Shown here piece after piece: positions 17,805 through 25,504 of a stretch of 64,000 nt of DNA (within the stretch, counting starts at the first letter, position 1; each line of letters opens with the position of its first letter). Source of the stretch: Brevundimonas lutea (GTDB lineage: Bacteria > Pseudomonadota > Alphaproteobacteria > Caulobacterales > Caulobacteraceae); NCBI RefSeq assembly GCF_003704105.1, contig NZ_QUOQ01000003.1, positions 496,001 through 560,000 on the forward strand, written 5' to 3'. Position numbers and translations under genes: made by a program. The notes under the pieces were generated by a model. It saw only the letters and a list, made by a program, of their open reading frames with translations. It was not told where the DNA came from and searched no databases.

Positions 17805-18605
17805 CTACCCCGCCCGCAGCCGGCTGAGGGCCACGGCGCCGGCGGTGGCGACGTTGAGGCTGTCGAAGCCGCCGTGCATGGGGATGGCGACGGTGCGGCA
17901 GCGGGCCAGCACCTCGGCCGACAGGCCCGGCCCCTCGGCGCCCAGGATCAGGGCGCGGCGGCCGCCGGGCCGCAGCGCGTGGATGGGCGTCTCGCCGCCG
18001 GGGCTGAGCGCCAATAGCTCGAACCGGGCGGCCTCCAGCGCGTCCAGAATTTCGTTGATCGGCCTGCCGGTCGACAGCGGCAGCCTGAGCGCGGCCCCGA
18101 CCGAGACCCTGACCGCCTTGCGATAGAAGGGGTCCGAGCAGAGGTTGTCCAGCAGGACGCCATGCGCTCCGAAGGCGGCGGCGTTGCGCAGGATGCCGCC
18201 CAGGTTGTCGTGGTTCGACACCCCCGCCGCGACCACCACCACCGCGTCCTCGCCCGCCCCGGCCAGCAAGTCTCCGGGCGCCAGGTCGGCGGGCCTGTCG
18301 GCCATGGCCAGGATGCCGCGATGGATGGGGAAGCCGACCACGGCGTCCATCACCGCCTGCTCGGCCGCGAACACCGGCGCGGCGTCCGGCATCCGCGCCA
18401 GCACGTCGCCCAAGGCCTCGATCCGGTGCGCGGCGATCAGGGCCGACAGCGGCCGGGCGCGGGACGCCGGCGACAGCAGCGTCTCCAGCACCACCCGCCC
18501 CTCGATCACCACCCGCCCGCGCCGCCCGACCAGGTCACGCTCGCGGATATCCAGATAGTCGGCGATGCGTGGATCGGCCGGATCGGTGACGGGAATGATG
18601 GGCAC
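17805..18605 (-). CDS. SpoU/TrmH-family RNA 2'-O-methyltransferase
   Basis: The protein (266 residues from this start) should methylate a ribose 2'-OH in rRNA or tRNA. The SPOUT-fold signatures are present: NHDNLGGILRNAAAFGAHGV (motif 1), LILGAEGPGLS (motif 2) and IPMHGGFDSLNVATAGAVAL (motif 3), forming the trefoil knot. The target base is not known. GTG 18605 with AGAGAG about 7 bases upstream is chosen; GTG 18623 or 18620 would add a few residues. Confidence 0.88.
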   Translation of the reverse strand: MPIIPVTDPADPRIADYLDIRERDLVGRRGRVVIEGRVVLETLLSPASRARPLSALIAAHRIEALGDVLARMPDAAPVFAAEQAVMDAVVGFPIHRGILAMADRPADLAPGDLLAGAGEDAVVVVAAGVSNHDNLGGILRNAAAFGAHGVLLDNLCSDPFYRKAVRVSVGAALRLPLSTGRPINEILDALEAARFELLALSPGGETPIHALRPGGRRALILGAEGPGLSAEVLARCRTVAIPMHGGFDSLNVATAGAVALSRLRAG

Positions 18606-18692
18606 GACCGCTCTCTTCACCACTCGTTAACCATGATCGGGCACTCACAGGCTGTCTTCTTCGAGGACACCCACCATCACCAACTGATTCTC

Positions 18693-18720
18693 AGCCCGGC
18701 CGTCGCGCCGGGCTTTTTTT
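18693..18720 (+). terminator. Strong intrinsic terminator on the plus strand
   Basis: A 7-bp stem (AGCCCGG / CCGGGCT) is followed by seven T on the plus strand. Read on the minus strand it has no T tract. Both flanking genes run on the minus strand, so it ends a plus-strand transcript that is not accounted for. Confidence 0.8.
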
Positions 18721-18736
18721 CGGCCCGGCGGCAGGG

Positions 18737-19114
18737 TCAGAGGGTCAGGGTGCACCGCTCGTGGATGGTCGGGCGGGAGACGACGACGCGCGACAGGCCC
18801 GGCCAGTCGCCCTTCAGCCGTTCGACGAACCACAGGCACAGGTTCTCCAGCGTCGGCAGCTCCAGCCCCGGATGATCGTTCAGCAGGCCGTGGTCCAGCT
18901 CGGCCGCCGCAGCCCGCAGCTCGCGGTCCAGCCGGCCCAGGTCCGCGACCCAGCCGTTGGCGTCCAGCCGCTCGCCCCGGACCGACACCTCCACCTGGAA
19001 GGAATGGCCGTGCATGCGGCGATAGGGGCTGCCGTCGGGCTCGTCGGGAAAGTGGTGCGCCGCGTCGAAGGTGGCGGCCTTGGTGATCTCGAACACAGGT
19101 GCGGTCATGGTCAT
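18737..19114 (-). CDS. queD: QueD-family 6-carboxy-tetrahydropterin synthase, variant active site
   Basis: In queuosine synthesis QueD turns dihydroneopterin triphosphate into 6-carboxy-tetrahydropterin. The zinc ligands are visible as AAHHF (residues 18-22) and HGHSF (35-39), with the C-terminal RPTIHERCTL also fitting the family. The catalytic Cys of the canonical C-x3-HGH motif is absent: Tyr31 occupies that place (SPYRRMHGH). The position directly after queC and queE strongly supports the role. ATG 19114 is used; ATG 19108 is also possible. Confidence 0.87.
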   Translation of the reverse strand: MTMTAPVFEITKAATFDAAHHFPDEPDGSPYRRMHGHSFQVEVSVRGERLDANGWVADLGRLDRELRAAAAELDHGLLNDHPGLELPTLENLCLWFVERLKGDWPGLSRVVVSRPTIHERCTLTL

Positions 19115-19122
19115 TTGGGGCG

Positions 19123-19755
19123 TCAGCGGACGCCGATCAGCTTGTGGGTCTGGATGCTCAGCCGCCAGCGCGGATGAGCGAGGCAATAGTCGAGCGCGGC
19201 GGCGGTGTTGGCGGCGATGTCCGGGCCGTCCATCGGCTGCAGCCAGAAGCGCTCGAAATCGAGCTGTTCGAACCGCTCGGGCATGGCCTTGGTCTGCGGA
19301 TAGACCAGCTTCAGCTCCTGGCCCCGGGTCTGGACCACGGGCGCATCGGCCTTGGGACTGACGCAGATCCAGTCGATGCCGTCGGGCGCTGCGATCGTGC
19401 CGTTGGTCTCCACCGCGATCTCGAAACCGCGCGCCTTCAAGGCCGTGATCAGAGCGGCGTCCAGTTGCAGCAGGGGCTCGCCGCCGGTGCAGACCACCAA
19501 ACGCGGGCTCCCCTCCCCGCCCCGCCACAGGCCGGCGACCCGTTCGGCCAGACTGTCCGCATCGGCGAACCGACCGCCGTCCGGCCCAAACCCGACGAAA
19601 TCCGTGTCGCAGAAGTCGCAGACCGCCGTGGCCCGGTCCTGCTCGCGGCCGCTCCACAGGTTGCAGCCGGAAAAGCGCAGGAACACGGCCGGCCGGCCCG
19701 CCTGGCCGCCTTCGCCCTGAACGGTCAGGAAGATTTCCTTGACGGCATAGCTCAT
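19123..19755 (-). CDS. queE: 7-carboxy-7-deazaguanine synthase (radical SAM)
   Basis: This 210-residue radical SAM enzyme contracts the pterin ring to give 7-carboxy-7-deazaguanine. The [4Fe-4S] cysteines are C31, C46 and C49, a C-X14-C-X2-C spacing known for one QueE subtype rather than the usual CX3CX2[11 protein letters not shown] is the GGE motif for SAM. The first residues, [16 protein letters not shown], match QueE. ATG 19755 overlaps the queC stop by 4 bases. Confidence 0.94.
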   Translation of the reverse strand: MSYAVKEIFLTVQGEGGQAGRPAVFLRFSGCNLWSGREQDRATAVCDFCDTDFVGFGPDGGRFADADSLAERVAGLWRGGEGSPRLVVCTGGEPLLQLDAALITALKARGFEIAVETNGTIAAPDGIDWICVSPKADAPVVQTRGQELKLVYPQTKAMPERFEQLDFERFWLQPMDGPDIAANTAAALDYCLAHPRWRLSIQTHKLIGVR

Positions 19756-20471
19756 CGCCCGGCCGCCCATTGCTCGTAACCCGCCGCCCGCAGTTCGCAG
19801 GCTGGACAGGTTCCGCATCCGGCGCCCCACGAGTGAGCCGTGCGGTCGCCGAGGTAGCAGGTGTGGCTTTCGTCGACGATCAGCCGCACCAGCGCCTCGC
19901 CGCCGATCCGCTCGGCCAGGGCCCAGGTCTCGGCCTTGGTCAACCGCATCAGGGGGGTCTCGACCACGATCGGCCGGTCCAACCCCAGGGCCAGGGCCCG
20001 CTGCATCGCCTCGATGGTCTCGGCGCGGCAGTCGGGATAGCCGGAGTAGTCGGTCTCGCACATGCCGCCGACCAGGGTGGTGATCCCCCGCCGGTCGCCC
20101 AGCGCCGCCGCCGCCGTCAGGAAGATCAGGTTGCGCCCGGGCACGAAGGTGGTCGGCAGCCCCCGCGCGTCCATCTCGATGGCCCGGTCGGCGGTCAGGG
20201 CGCTGTCGGCGATGCGGCCATAGCCGGTCAGATCGACCACATGGTCCGAACCCAGGCGGTCCGCCCAGTGCGGCAGGGCCCGCGCCATGCCGTCCCGCAC
20301 CGCCAGTCGGGCCTGCATCTCCACCGCGTGGCGCTGGCCGTAGTCGAAGCCGACCGTCTCGACCCGCGCGAACCGCTCCAGCGCCCAGGCCAGGCAGGTG
20401 GCGCTGTCCTGGCCCCCGGAGAACAGGACCAGGGCGGCGGTTTCGGATGGGTTCGGTTCGACGTGGCTCAT
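19752..20471 (-). CDS. queC: 7-cyano-7-deazaguanine (preQ0) synthase
   Basis: It makes preQ0 from 7-carboxy-7-deazaguanine, ammonia and ATP. The PP-loop SGGQDS is at residues 18-23, and the C-terminal zinc site is visible in [18 protein letters not shown] and the following PAC. The 239-residue length is standard. It is the first gene of the queC-queE-queD set, whose product feeds tRNA queuosine. No preQ1 riboswitch was recognised upstream. Confidence 0.95.
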   Translation of the reverse strand: MSHVEPNPSETAALVLFSGGQDSATCLAWALERFARVETVGFDYGQRHAVEMQARLAVRDGMARALPHWADRLGSDHVVDLTGYGRIADSALTADRAIEMDARGLPTTFVPGRNLIFLTAAAALGDRRGITTLVGGMCETDYSGYPDCRAETIEAMQRALALGLDRPIVVETPLMRLTKAETWALAERIGGEALVRLIVDESHTCYLGDRTAHSWGAGCGTCPACELRAAGYEQWAAGR

Positions 20472-20578
20472 GACGACCCTGCGGTCGGCCGGATGGCCGC
20501 GCGCATGCGGAAGGACTGGACAGGTTCACTTAAGGTGCGGGCTCATACACCAAGCGGACCCGGGCGCCTAATCAGGGC

Positions 20579-20593
20579 TTAACCGATCCTCAA
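20579..20593. promoter_or_regulatory. Possible CtrA box upstream of the CBS/kinase-like gene
   Basis: TTAA-CCGATCC-TCAA differs by one base from the CtrA consensus TTAA-N7-TTAA of Caulobacterales. It lies about 29 bases before the GTG start at 20622. Weak evidence on its own. Confidence 0.3.
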
Positions 20594-20621
20594 GCCCTGG
20601 CCTCTAGGTGAGCATAAGTGG

Positions 20622-22238
20622 GTGGGTAAGAGTGTGGCTGAAATGCCGACCATTGAGTGCTGCGTCGAGAAGGTTGAGCCGGTCGCGCCGGATGTCGAGG
20701 GCGCGCAACTGCTGGCGCGCTTCAAGGCTGACCCCTCGCTACTGGCCATCCCCGTCGTGGATCAGGATCGGCCGCTGGGTCTGATCACCCGCGACGCCTT
20801 TCTGATGACGCTGGCGGGTCCCTTTGGTCACAGCCTTTGCCGGGCGCGGCGCGCGGTGGACCTGATGGATTCTGAGGCGCCCATATTCGACGCCGGGCTG
20901 ACCCTCGAAAGCTTGCCTGCCTCGATCCTCGAAGGTTCGGCCGACGCCCTGCAGGCGGCCTTTATCGTGACCCGCGGCGGCCGATATGTGGGCGTTGGGA
21001 CCGGTCTCGGTCTGGTTCGGGCGAACAACGCGCGACTGAGGGTCGATGTCGTGGCCGCCAAGGCCGAGCTGGCGCGCGTCACCGACGACTGCGAAATCCG
21101 GCGCGCCGCCGCCGAGGCGAAATCCGACTTCCTCCAGCGCCTGGGTCGCGGTCTGCGCACGCCCCTGAACGGCGTCGGCGCGGTGGCCGAGATGCTGAGC
21201 CGTCAGCCCATCGGGGACAGCGCCCAGGCCCATGTGCAGACGATAATCGAGTCCGCCGACGCCACCTTGCGCATCCTTCAGGACGCCATCGACCTGGCGC
21301 GCGCCGAGGCCGGAGACCTGCCCATCACGGCCGAGCCCTGCGCTCTCCGGCCTCTGGTCGATGACCTTCAAGCTGAACTCGTTGGAAAAGCCCGCGCTGC
21401 GGACGTGTCTCTGATGCTCAGCTACGAGGGGGACACCGAACTTGCGGCCCGCATCGACGGCGAGCGGCTGAAACAGGTGCTGCGCGCCCTCATCGTCAAC
21501 GCCGTCGACCACGCTCGTCATGGCCTGGTCGAAGCCAGTCTCAGCGCCGCCTGTCGGCAGGACACCGTGACGCTGAAAATTCAGGTCCGCGACGACGGCG
21601 GCGAGACGGATCGCACAGACCTGGCCTTCGAGACCGCCCCCGACGAGGCCGGACTCGGGCTGGCCATCTGCCGCCGGATCGTGGACGCCTTGGGTGGGGT
21701 CCTGAAGGTCAGCAGAAACCGCGGCCGCGGCGCGACGTTCGGCTTTGCTCTCAAGGCCCCGCGAGCGGTGATCGTGGATGCCGAAACCACCGGCAATGTC
21801 GCCAGCCTGCCCGAGGTCGAGCTGGCCGCGTCGCCGCACGTCCTGATCGTCGACGACAACGCCACCAATCGCGTCGTGGCCCAGGCGCTGTGCGAGATGT
21901 TCGGCTGCACCTGCGAGACGGCCGAGGACGGGCTGCAGGCGCTCGAGGCCGTGCGGTCGCGCCATTTCGACGTTGTTCTGATGGACATCAAGATGCCGCG
22001 CATGGACGGTGTCGAGGCCACCGCGGCCATTCGCGCCCTCGCCGCGCCGGCCGGTCAGACCCCCATTATCGCGCTGACCGCCAACGCCGACCCTGACGAC
22101 GCGCGTCGCTACCTGGAGGTCGGCATGGCGGCCGTGGTGGAGAAGCCCATCAAGCCCGAGCGGCTTCGGCTGGCCATGAACACGGCCCTCGTCGCAAGCG
22201 AACCGGGCGTCGAGACCCAGGTCACGAAGGTCGCCTGA
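20622..22238 (+). CDS. CBS-domain hybrid sensor protein with a degenerate histidine-kinase H box, plus receiver
   Basis: Order of domains: a CBS-pair-like region (about residues 20-135), a coiled helix, a HisKA-like dimerisation helix, a GHKL ATPase domain (N box VNAVDHA, then GLGLAICRRIVDALGG) and a C-terminal receiver with VLIVDDNATNR, phospho-acceptor LMDIKMPRMDG and the KP loop VEKPI. The canonical SHELRTPLN phospho-acceptor box reads GRGLRTPLN, so the His is replaced by Arg176 (codon at 21147-21149). It therefore cannot autophosphorylate in the usual way and may be a pseudokinase, like DivL in principle. Starts at GTG 20634 or ATG 20643 are also possible. Confidence 0.85.
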   Translation: MGKSVAEMPTIECCVEKVEPVAPDVEGAQLLARFKADPSLLAIPVVDQDRPLGLITRDAFLMTLAGPFGHSLCRARRAVDLMDSEAPIFDAGLTLESLPASILEGSADALQAAFIVTRGGRYVGVGTGLGLVRANNARLRVDVVAAKAELARVTDDCEIRRAAAEAKSDFLQRLGRGLRTPLNGVGAVAEMLSRQPIGDSAQAHVQTIIESADATLRILQDAIDLARAEAGDLPITAEPCALRPLVDDLQAELVGKARAADVSLMLSYEGDTELAARIDGERLKQVLRALIVNAVDHARHGLVEASLSAACRQDTVTLKIQVRDDGGETDRTDLAFETAPDEAGLGLAICRRIVDALGGVLKVSRNRGRGATFGFALKAPRAVIVDAETTGNVASLPEVELAASPHVLIVDDNATNRVVAQALCEMFGCTCETAEDGLQALEAVRSRHFDVVLMDIKMPRMDGVEATAAIRALAAPAGQTPIIALTANADPDDARRYLEVGMAAVVEKPIKPERLRLAMNTALVASEPGVETQVTKVA

Positions 22239-22275
22239 TCTTTCACGCTCAGTCGTGATGGTCTAGGCGGCGAGC

Positions 22276-22719
22276 ATGATCGAGACCCTGTTGCCGCAAC
22301 TGGCCACCGCCGCACCCCATACGGCGGCCCTGGGCCTCGTCTACGAACGTCTGGCCGACGACGGCACGGTGGTGCTGAAAGGACCCTACAGCGAGGCGTT
22401 CATCGGCGATCCGCGAACCGGCGTGCTCGCCGGCGGCTATGTCACCGCCCTCCTCGATCATGTCGGCGGCCTGTCGGTCTGGACCGCGCTCAAGGGCTAT
22501 GCGCCGATCGCTACCCTGGACATGCGCGTCGATTACATGCGCGCCGCCGAACCGCCGCGTGATCTGATCGGCCAGGCGCGGTGCTACCGACTGACCCGTT
22601 CGATAGCCTTCGTGCGGGGTCTGGCCCACGACGGGGATGCCGATGACCCCGTGGCCACCATGCAGGCCGCCTACATCCTGACCGCCGCCCGGCCCGAGCG
22701 TGAAAAGGTCGGCGCATGA
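22276..22719 (+). CDS. PaaI-type hotdog-fold thioesterase, first of a pair
   Basis: The 147-residue protein has the hotdog pattern of acyl-CoA thioesterases: a segment around GGYVTALLDHVGGLSVWTAL (central helix with catalytic acid) and LDMRVDYMRAAEP (strand with substrate contacts). Its substrate is unknown, probably a small acyl- or aryl-CoA. Its last bases overlap the next thioesterase gene (ATGA), so the two may form a complex. Confidence 0.78.
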   Translation: MIETLLPQLATAAPHTAALGLVYERLADDGTVVLKGPYSEAFIGDPRTGVLAGGYVTALLDHVGGLSVWTALKGYAPIATLDMRVDYMRAAEPPRDLIGQARCYRLTRSIAFVRGLAHDGDADDPVATMQAAYILTAARPEREKVGA

Positions 22720-23102
22720 GCGTTCTCGACCACATCCCGTATGCCCGCTTCCTGGGGCTCCGCGCGGAGACGGTCGACGGCGAGGCCGTGATCGTCATGC
22801 CGTATCAGCCGTCCCTGATAGGAAACCCGATGCTGCCCGCGCTCCACGGCGGAGCCACGGCGGCGATGATGGAACTGGCGGCCGTCGAGCGCCTGGCTCG
22901 GGATCTGGAGCAAGCGGACATTCCCAAGCCGATCAATCTCACGGTCGCCTATCTGAGGTCGGCGCGTGACCGCGACACCTACGCTCATGCCCGGATCAGC
23001 CGCGCGGGACGTCGGGTCGCCAATGTCCTGGTCGAGGCCTGGCAGGATGATCGCGCCGCGCCGATCGCCGCCCTGACGGCGCATTTTTTACTACCCGTTT
23101 AA
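22716..23102 (+). CDS. PaaI-type hotdog-fold thioesterase, second of a pair
   Basis: The 128-residue protein shares the same fold signature: LPALHGGATAAMMELAAVER followed by PINLTVAYLRSARDRDTYAH. The HGG segment and central helix match PaaI/YbgC-like thioesterases. ATG 22716 overlaps the upstream stop by 4 bases, which argues for coupled synthesis. The AT-rich gap after its stop separates it from the next small genes. Confidence 0.8.
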   Translation: MSVLDHIPYARFLGLRAETVDGEAVIVMPYQPSLIGNPMLPALHGGATAAMMELAAVERLARDLEQADIPKPINLTVAYLRSARDRDTYAHARISRAGRRVANVLVEAWQDDRAAPIAALTAHFLLPV

Positions 23103-23172
23103 ATAGTATTTGTTTGACGCTTTCGCGCTTTAGCGCTCATCTTCCTGTGTCGAGTCATCAGGGAGACTTTCA

Positions 23173-23541
23173 GTGACCACATCCGCCGCAGAAGCCGTCG
23201 CCGTTAAACTGTTCGCCGCCGAAGCCGCCCTGGATTTAGCGCTGACCGAAGCGGCTGGACTTGCGGCGATGCTGCCTCAAGCACGCTCTGCCGCCTATAT
23301 CGCGGCCACCACGGGCCAGGCGGCCTTTGATGGTGTCGCCGGATGCGTGTCGGCCCTCACCGAGGCCCGAGCGCGACTGGTGGCTACCCATCGCTCGCTG
23401 GCGGCTCTCGCCAGGATGCGAGGTCTCGACGCTCTGGCCGCCGGTCCGCTGGACAAGCCGGAGGACGATACGCCGCCTCGGCCGAGTCACCTGTCCCATT
23501 CAAGAACAGTGCATGATAAACAGACTATGAATCCTGCTTAG
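23173..23541 (+). CDS. Small protein of unknown function, paralogue 1 (AAGPLDKP motif)
   Basis: I do not recognise a named family. The 122-residue protein is Ala-rich and helical, with no signal peptide or membrane segment. It ends in MRGLDALAAGPLDKPEDD and a polar tail. It aligns along most of its length with the next gene (shared FAAEAALD/YASEAAID, ALTEARA/ALGQAREA, AAGPLDKP). GGGAGA lies 6 bases before the GTG start. The upstream gap is AT-rich for this genome and probably holds the promoter. Confidence 0.65.
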   Translation: MTTSAAEAVAVKLFAAEAALDLALTEAAGLAAMLPQARSAAYIAATTGQAAFDGVAGCVSALTEARARLVATHRSLAALARMRGLDALAAGPLDKPEDDTPPRPSHLSHSRTVHDKQTMNPA

Positions 23542-23583
23542 CTTGTGTTAATTCCTTGTTCACCATTTACTGGAGGGTATCTG

Positions 23584-23940
23584 ATGGACAAGGCTGAAAT
23601 CATCGCTGGGGTCGCTACCGAGCTATATGCCAGCGAGGCCGCGATCGACGCCGCCATCGCTCAGGCGACCACCCTGGTTCAGGCGCTCGTCGCCTCGCGC
23701 GCGCCGCTGAACGCTTCGGCCGTGGCCGGTTCGCGGTCGCAGGCCAAGATGCTGGAATCCCTCGCGGCGCTCGGTCAGGCTCGTGAAGCCATGATCGGCG
23801 CTCACCAGGAGCTTGCCCGCGACCACCGCCGCATGGGCTGGGGCGTCTACGCTGCCGGTCCGCTGGACAAGCCCGATTACGAAGACGGACGCGCCGGCAG
23901 CGGCGGCAAGCAGACGGGCTTCCTGACCGTCGCGGCTTAA
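23584..23940 (+). CDS. Small protein of unknown function, paralogue 2 (AAGPLDKP motif)
   Basis: A 118-residue Ala-rich helical protein, clearly related to the preceding one: same N-terminal helix spacing and the same GWGVYAAGPLDKPDYED ending. ATG 23584 is set by TGGAGGG shortly upstream, rather than the in-frame start at 23545. The two genes are 42 bases apart and probably cotranscribed. The conserved C-terminal motif suggests a binding or export determinant, but function is unknown. Confidence 0.7.
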   Translation: MDKAEIIAGVATELYASEAAIDAAIAQATTLVQALVASRAPLNASAVAGSRSQAKMLESLAALGQAREAMIGAHQELARDHRRMGWGVYAAGPLDKPDYEDGRAGSGGKQTGFLTVAA

Positions 23941-24027
23941 TTCGGCGTAAGGTTCCGGGCCGGTCATTCCGGTCCGAAGCAAAATCGTGCATGATCGCCC
24001 CCGGGTCTCGAGACTCGGGGGCGCTTC

Positions 24028-24456
24028 ATGTTCGACACCCTGTACTCGCAGATCGGCGGCCTGCTCATGGTCGGCGTCTGCGTCTTCGCCCTATGGCAGG
24101 GCGATCAACCCGAGCGGGTGGGTGCGGGGGCATACCTGCTAGCCTGGATGCTCAGTCTGGTCCTCCAGGACGATGTCCAGCTTAACGACTGGCAGCCGCT
24201 CCTCCTTATCCTGGATCTGGTTGTCCTCGGCGTTTTCGTCGGCCTCGGCTGGAAGTCCCGCAAGACCTGGCCGATCTGGGCGGCGGGTTTTCAGCTGATA
24301 GGCCTGATGAGCTACCTTGTGCCGCTGATTGATCGACGACTGCCGGCCTGGTCTTACATCACCGTGGTCAATATCGCCGCTTACGGCGTCCTGATCTCTC
24401 TGGCGGTCGGAACGTTCTGGGCGTGGCAGGAACGCCGCGCTCTCGAGATGAAATAG
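24028..24456 (+). CDS. Small integral membrane protein, unknown function
   Basis: The 142 residues hold about four hydrophobic helices (LLMVGVCVFALW, LLLILDLVVLGVFVGLGW, WAAGFQLIGLMSYLVPL, VVNIAAYGVLISLAVGTFWA). No catalytic motif is seen. The IS1595 element inserted immediately after its TAG stop; the TSD copy begins 2 bases past the stop. The coding sequence is intact, but any original 3' context was changed. Confidence 0.65.
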   Translation: MFDTLYSQIGGLLMVGVCVFALWQGDQPERVGAGAYLLAWMLSLVLQDDVQLNDWQPLLLILDLVVLGVFVGLGWKSRKTWPIWAAGFQLIGLMSYLVPLIDRRLPAWSYITVVNIAAYGVLISLAVGTFWAWQERRALEMK

Positions 24457-24457
24457 G

Positions 24458-24465
24458 TCGATATT
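24458..24465 (+). repeat. Target-site duplication, left copy
   Basis: TCGATATT directly precedes the left end of the IS1595 element and recurs at 27047-27054 after its right end. Eight bases is the usual duplication for IS1595-family transposition. Confidence 0.85.
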
Positions 24466-24488
24466 CCTAACTATGCACTTGACATACC
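24466..24488 (+). repeat. Left terminal inverted repeat of the IS1595 element
   Basis: It pairs with 27024-27046 at 22 of 23 positions. The inner part also forms a local hairpin (GCACTTG/CAAGTGC, 24475-24494) that contains a TTGACA hexamer, a possible -35 box. Confidence 0.85.
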
Positions 24489-24528
24489 AAGTGCGGGAGA
24501 TAGGAATATGGCCGACAGGCCGGCACAA

Positions 24529-25305
24529 TCATCTCAGAAATTTGGAAAGTTCCTGAATCGCGAAAGCGCAGTTCGTGCGAAGCGATTTAAGCGTTTCCAA
24601 TACCCCAGTGTCCCCAAGGGGGCCTTCACCGAACAATACCGTCAGGCCATCCTTGAGATCGCCTGTGTATATCAGTGGCCCGAGCTCGCTGCTCAGGAAT
24701 GTCGTTTTATTCGTGATGACGAAACGGGCAACGCCCTGTTCCGGGCCGGAGATTACACGATTCCCGCCCCCTCGGATGTCTCTGAAAACAATGGTTCGCT
24801 CGTTCGTCAGCGAGACACTTATCCTGGTCGGAAGAAGCAACTGGTGCTTATCCGTAATATCAAGTCGGTGAAGGTCGTAGAGGGCGAGTTTCCCGCCGGG
24901 AAAGGGCTCCAATTCACCGAAGATATAATCGAGCACCTTCCGGTTGGGTCGGTTGCATTCGGGCTGTCCGTTGACGGAGCCTTCCGCCGATGGCCGATCC
25001 CTGAAGAAGGGGAACTTAATCCGATCCGACCACGACCCGTTGTTGTCCTGGACCATCACCCAATAGGCGTGGTCCAGAGAGACGCGGAGATTGTGAACCG
25101 CATCACCGAGTATGAGCGCTGTGCGTTCCGGGAGAGGCAGCCCCAAGCGGGACTGCCTGAACTTCCCCGTCTTTGGGTCGAATTCACCCCGCATGGCTTT
25201 GAGGTTCGCCCGGATGTAAGCTGCAAAAGCCTCTTCAAGCTTGTCGATGTGATGGTCGGCCCGTTCTATTTTCAGAATGGGTCCGCGCATTCGGAGATCG
25301 CTCAT
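24529..25305 (-). CDS. IS passenger: hypothetical protein of unknown function
   Basis: The protein (258 residues from ATG 25305) is not a transposase. It contains LGDAVHNLRVSLDHAYWVMV, a helical motif I have seen in many uncharacterised bacterial proteins, and otherwise mixed alpha/beta sequence without signal peptide or clear catalytic residues. The frame is open to 25362, but residues before MSDLRMRGP look unstructured. The start ATG overlaps, on the opposite strand, the start of a 42-residue ORF (shared CATG). An overlapping plus-strand frame is treated as a shadow. Confidence 0.65.
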   Translation of the reverse strand: MSDLRMRGPILKIERADHHIDKLEEAFAAYIRANLKAMRGEFDPKTGKFRQSRLGLPLPERTALILGDAVHNLRVSLDHAYWVMVQDNNGSWSDRIKFPFFRDRPSAEGSVNGQPECNRPNRKVLDYIFGELEPFPGGKLALYDLHRLDITDKHQLLLPTRISVSLTNERTIVFRDIRGGGNRVISGPEQGVARFVITNKTTFLSSELGPLIYTGDLKDGLTVLFGEGPLGDTGVLETLKSLRTNCAFAIQELSKFLR

Positions 25306-25432
25306 GGTCGATGATCCCACAGCCGAGCGCCGCGACGAGGTGGTGAAGCGGATGCTCGCCACCTCGCCAAAGCCGAAGAAGGCGAAAGACGAGAAAGGGC
25401 GCGAGCCGAAGCCCGCGCTGAAGGTGAAGTGA
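25304..25432 (+). CDS. IS passenger: tiny basic protein, 42 residues
   Basis: The product starts MVDDPTAERRDEVVKRMLAT and ends in a Lys/Pro-rich tail. GGAG lies 7 bases before the ATG, a good ribosome site. Its ATG shares the CATG with the divergent hypothetical gene, so the two cannot be initiated independently without overlap. Short proteins with RDEVV-RML followed by a basic tail are familiar from alphaproteobacterial accessory DNA, a recollection rather than a search result. Confidence 0.4.
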   Translation: MVDDPTAERRDEVVKRMLATSPKPKKAKDEKGREPKPALKVK

Positions 25433-25504
25433 TGGCTCGGTTCCGTGCGCGCCTCGCTCTGTGGTTCGCATATCGGATTTGCCGGACCCCTGTAGATTTG
25501 AGGT

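Noticed and set aside
18632..18720. Histidine-operon attenuator
   Set aside because: The short ORF has only three adjacent His codons, no alternative antiterminator pairing was seen and no histidine gene lies downstream on the plus strand.
24454..24469. A 16-bp direct repeat flanking the IS as a long target duplication
   Set aside because: TAGGTCGATATTCCTA does occur at both ends. However, the inverted repeats extend 4 bases further outward on each side (CCTA/TAGG), leaving an 8-bp duplication, as expected for IS1595. The extra match comes from target flanks that mimic the ends.
24508..25314. 268-residue plus-strand frame inside the IS element
   Set aside because: It fully overlaps the minus-strand passenger, whose amphipathic pattern and LGDAVHNLRVSLDHA motif look like real protein. 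The plus frame shows no such pattern.
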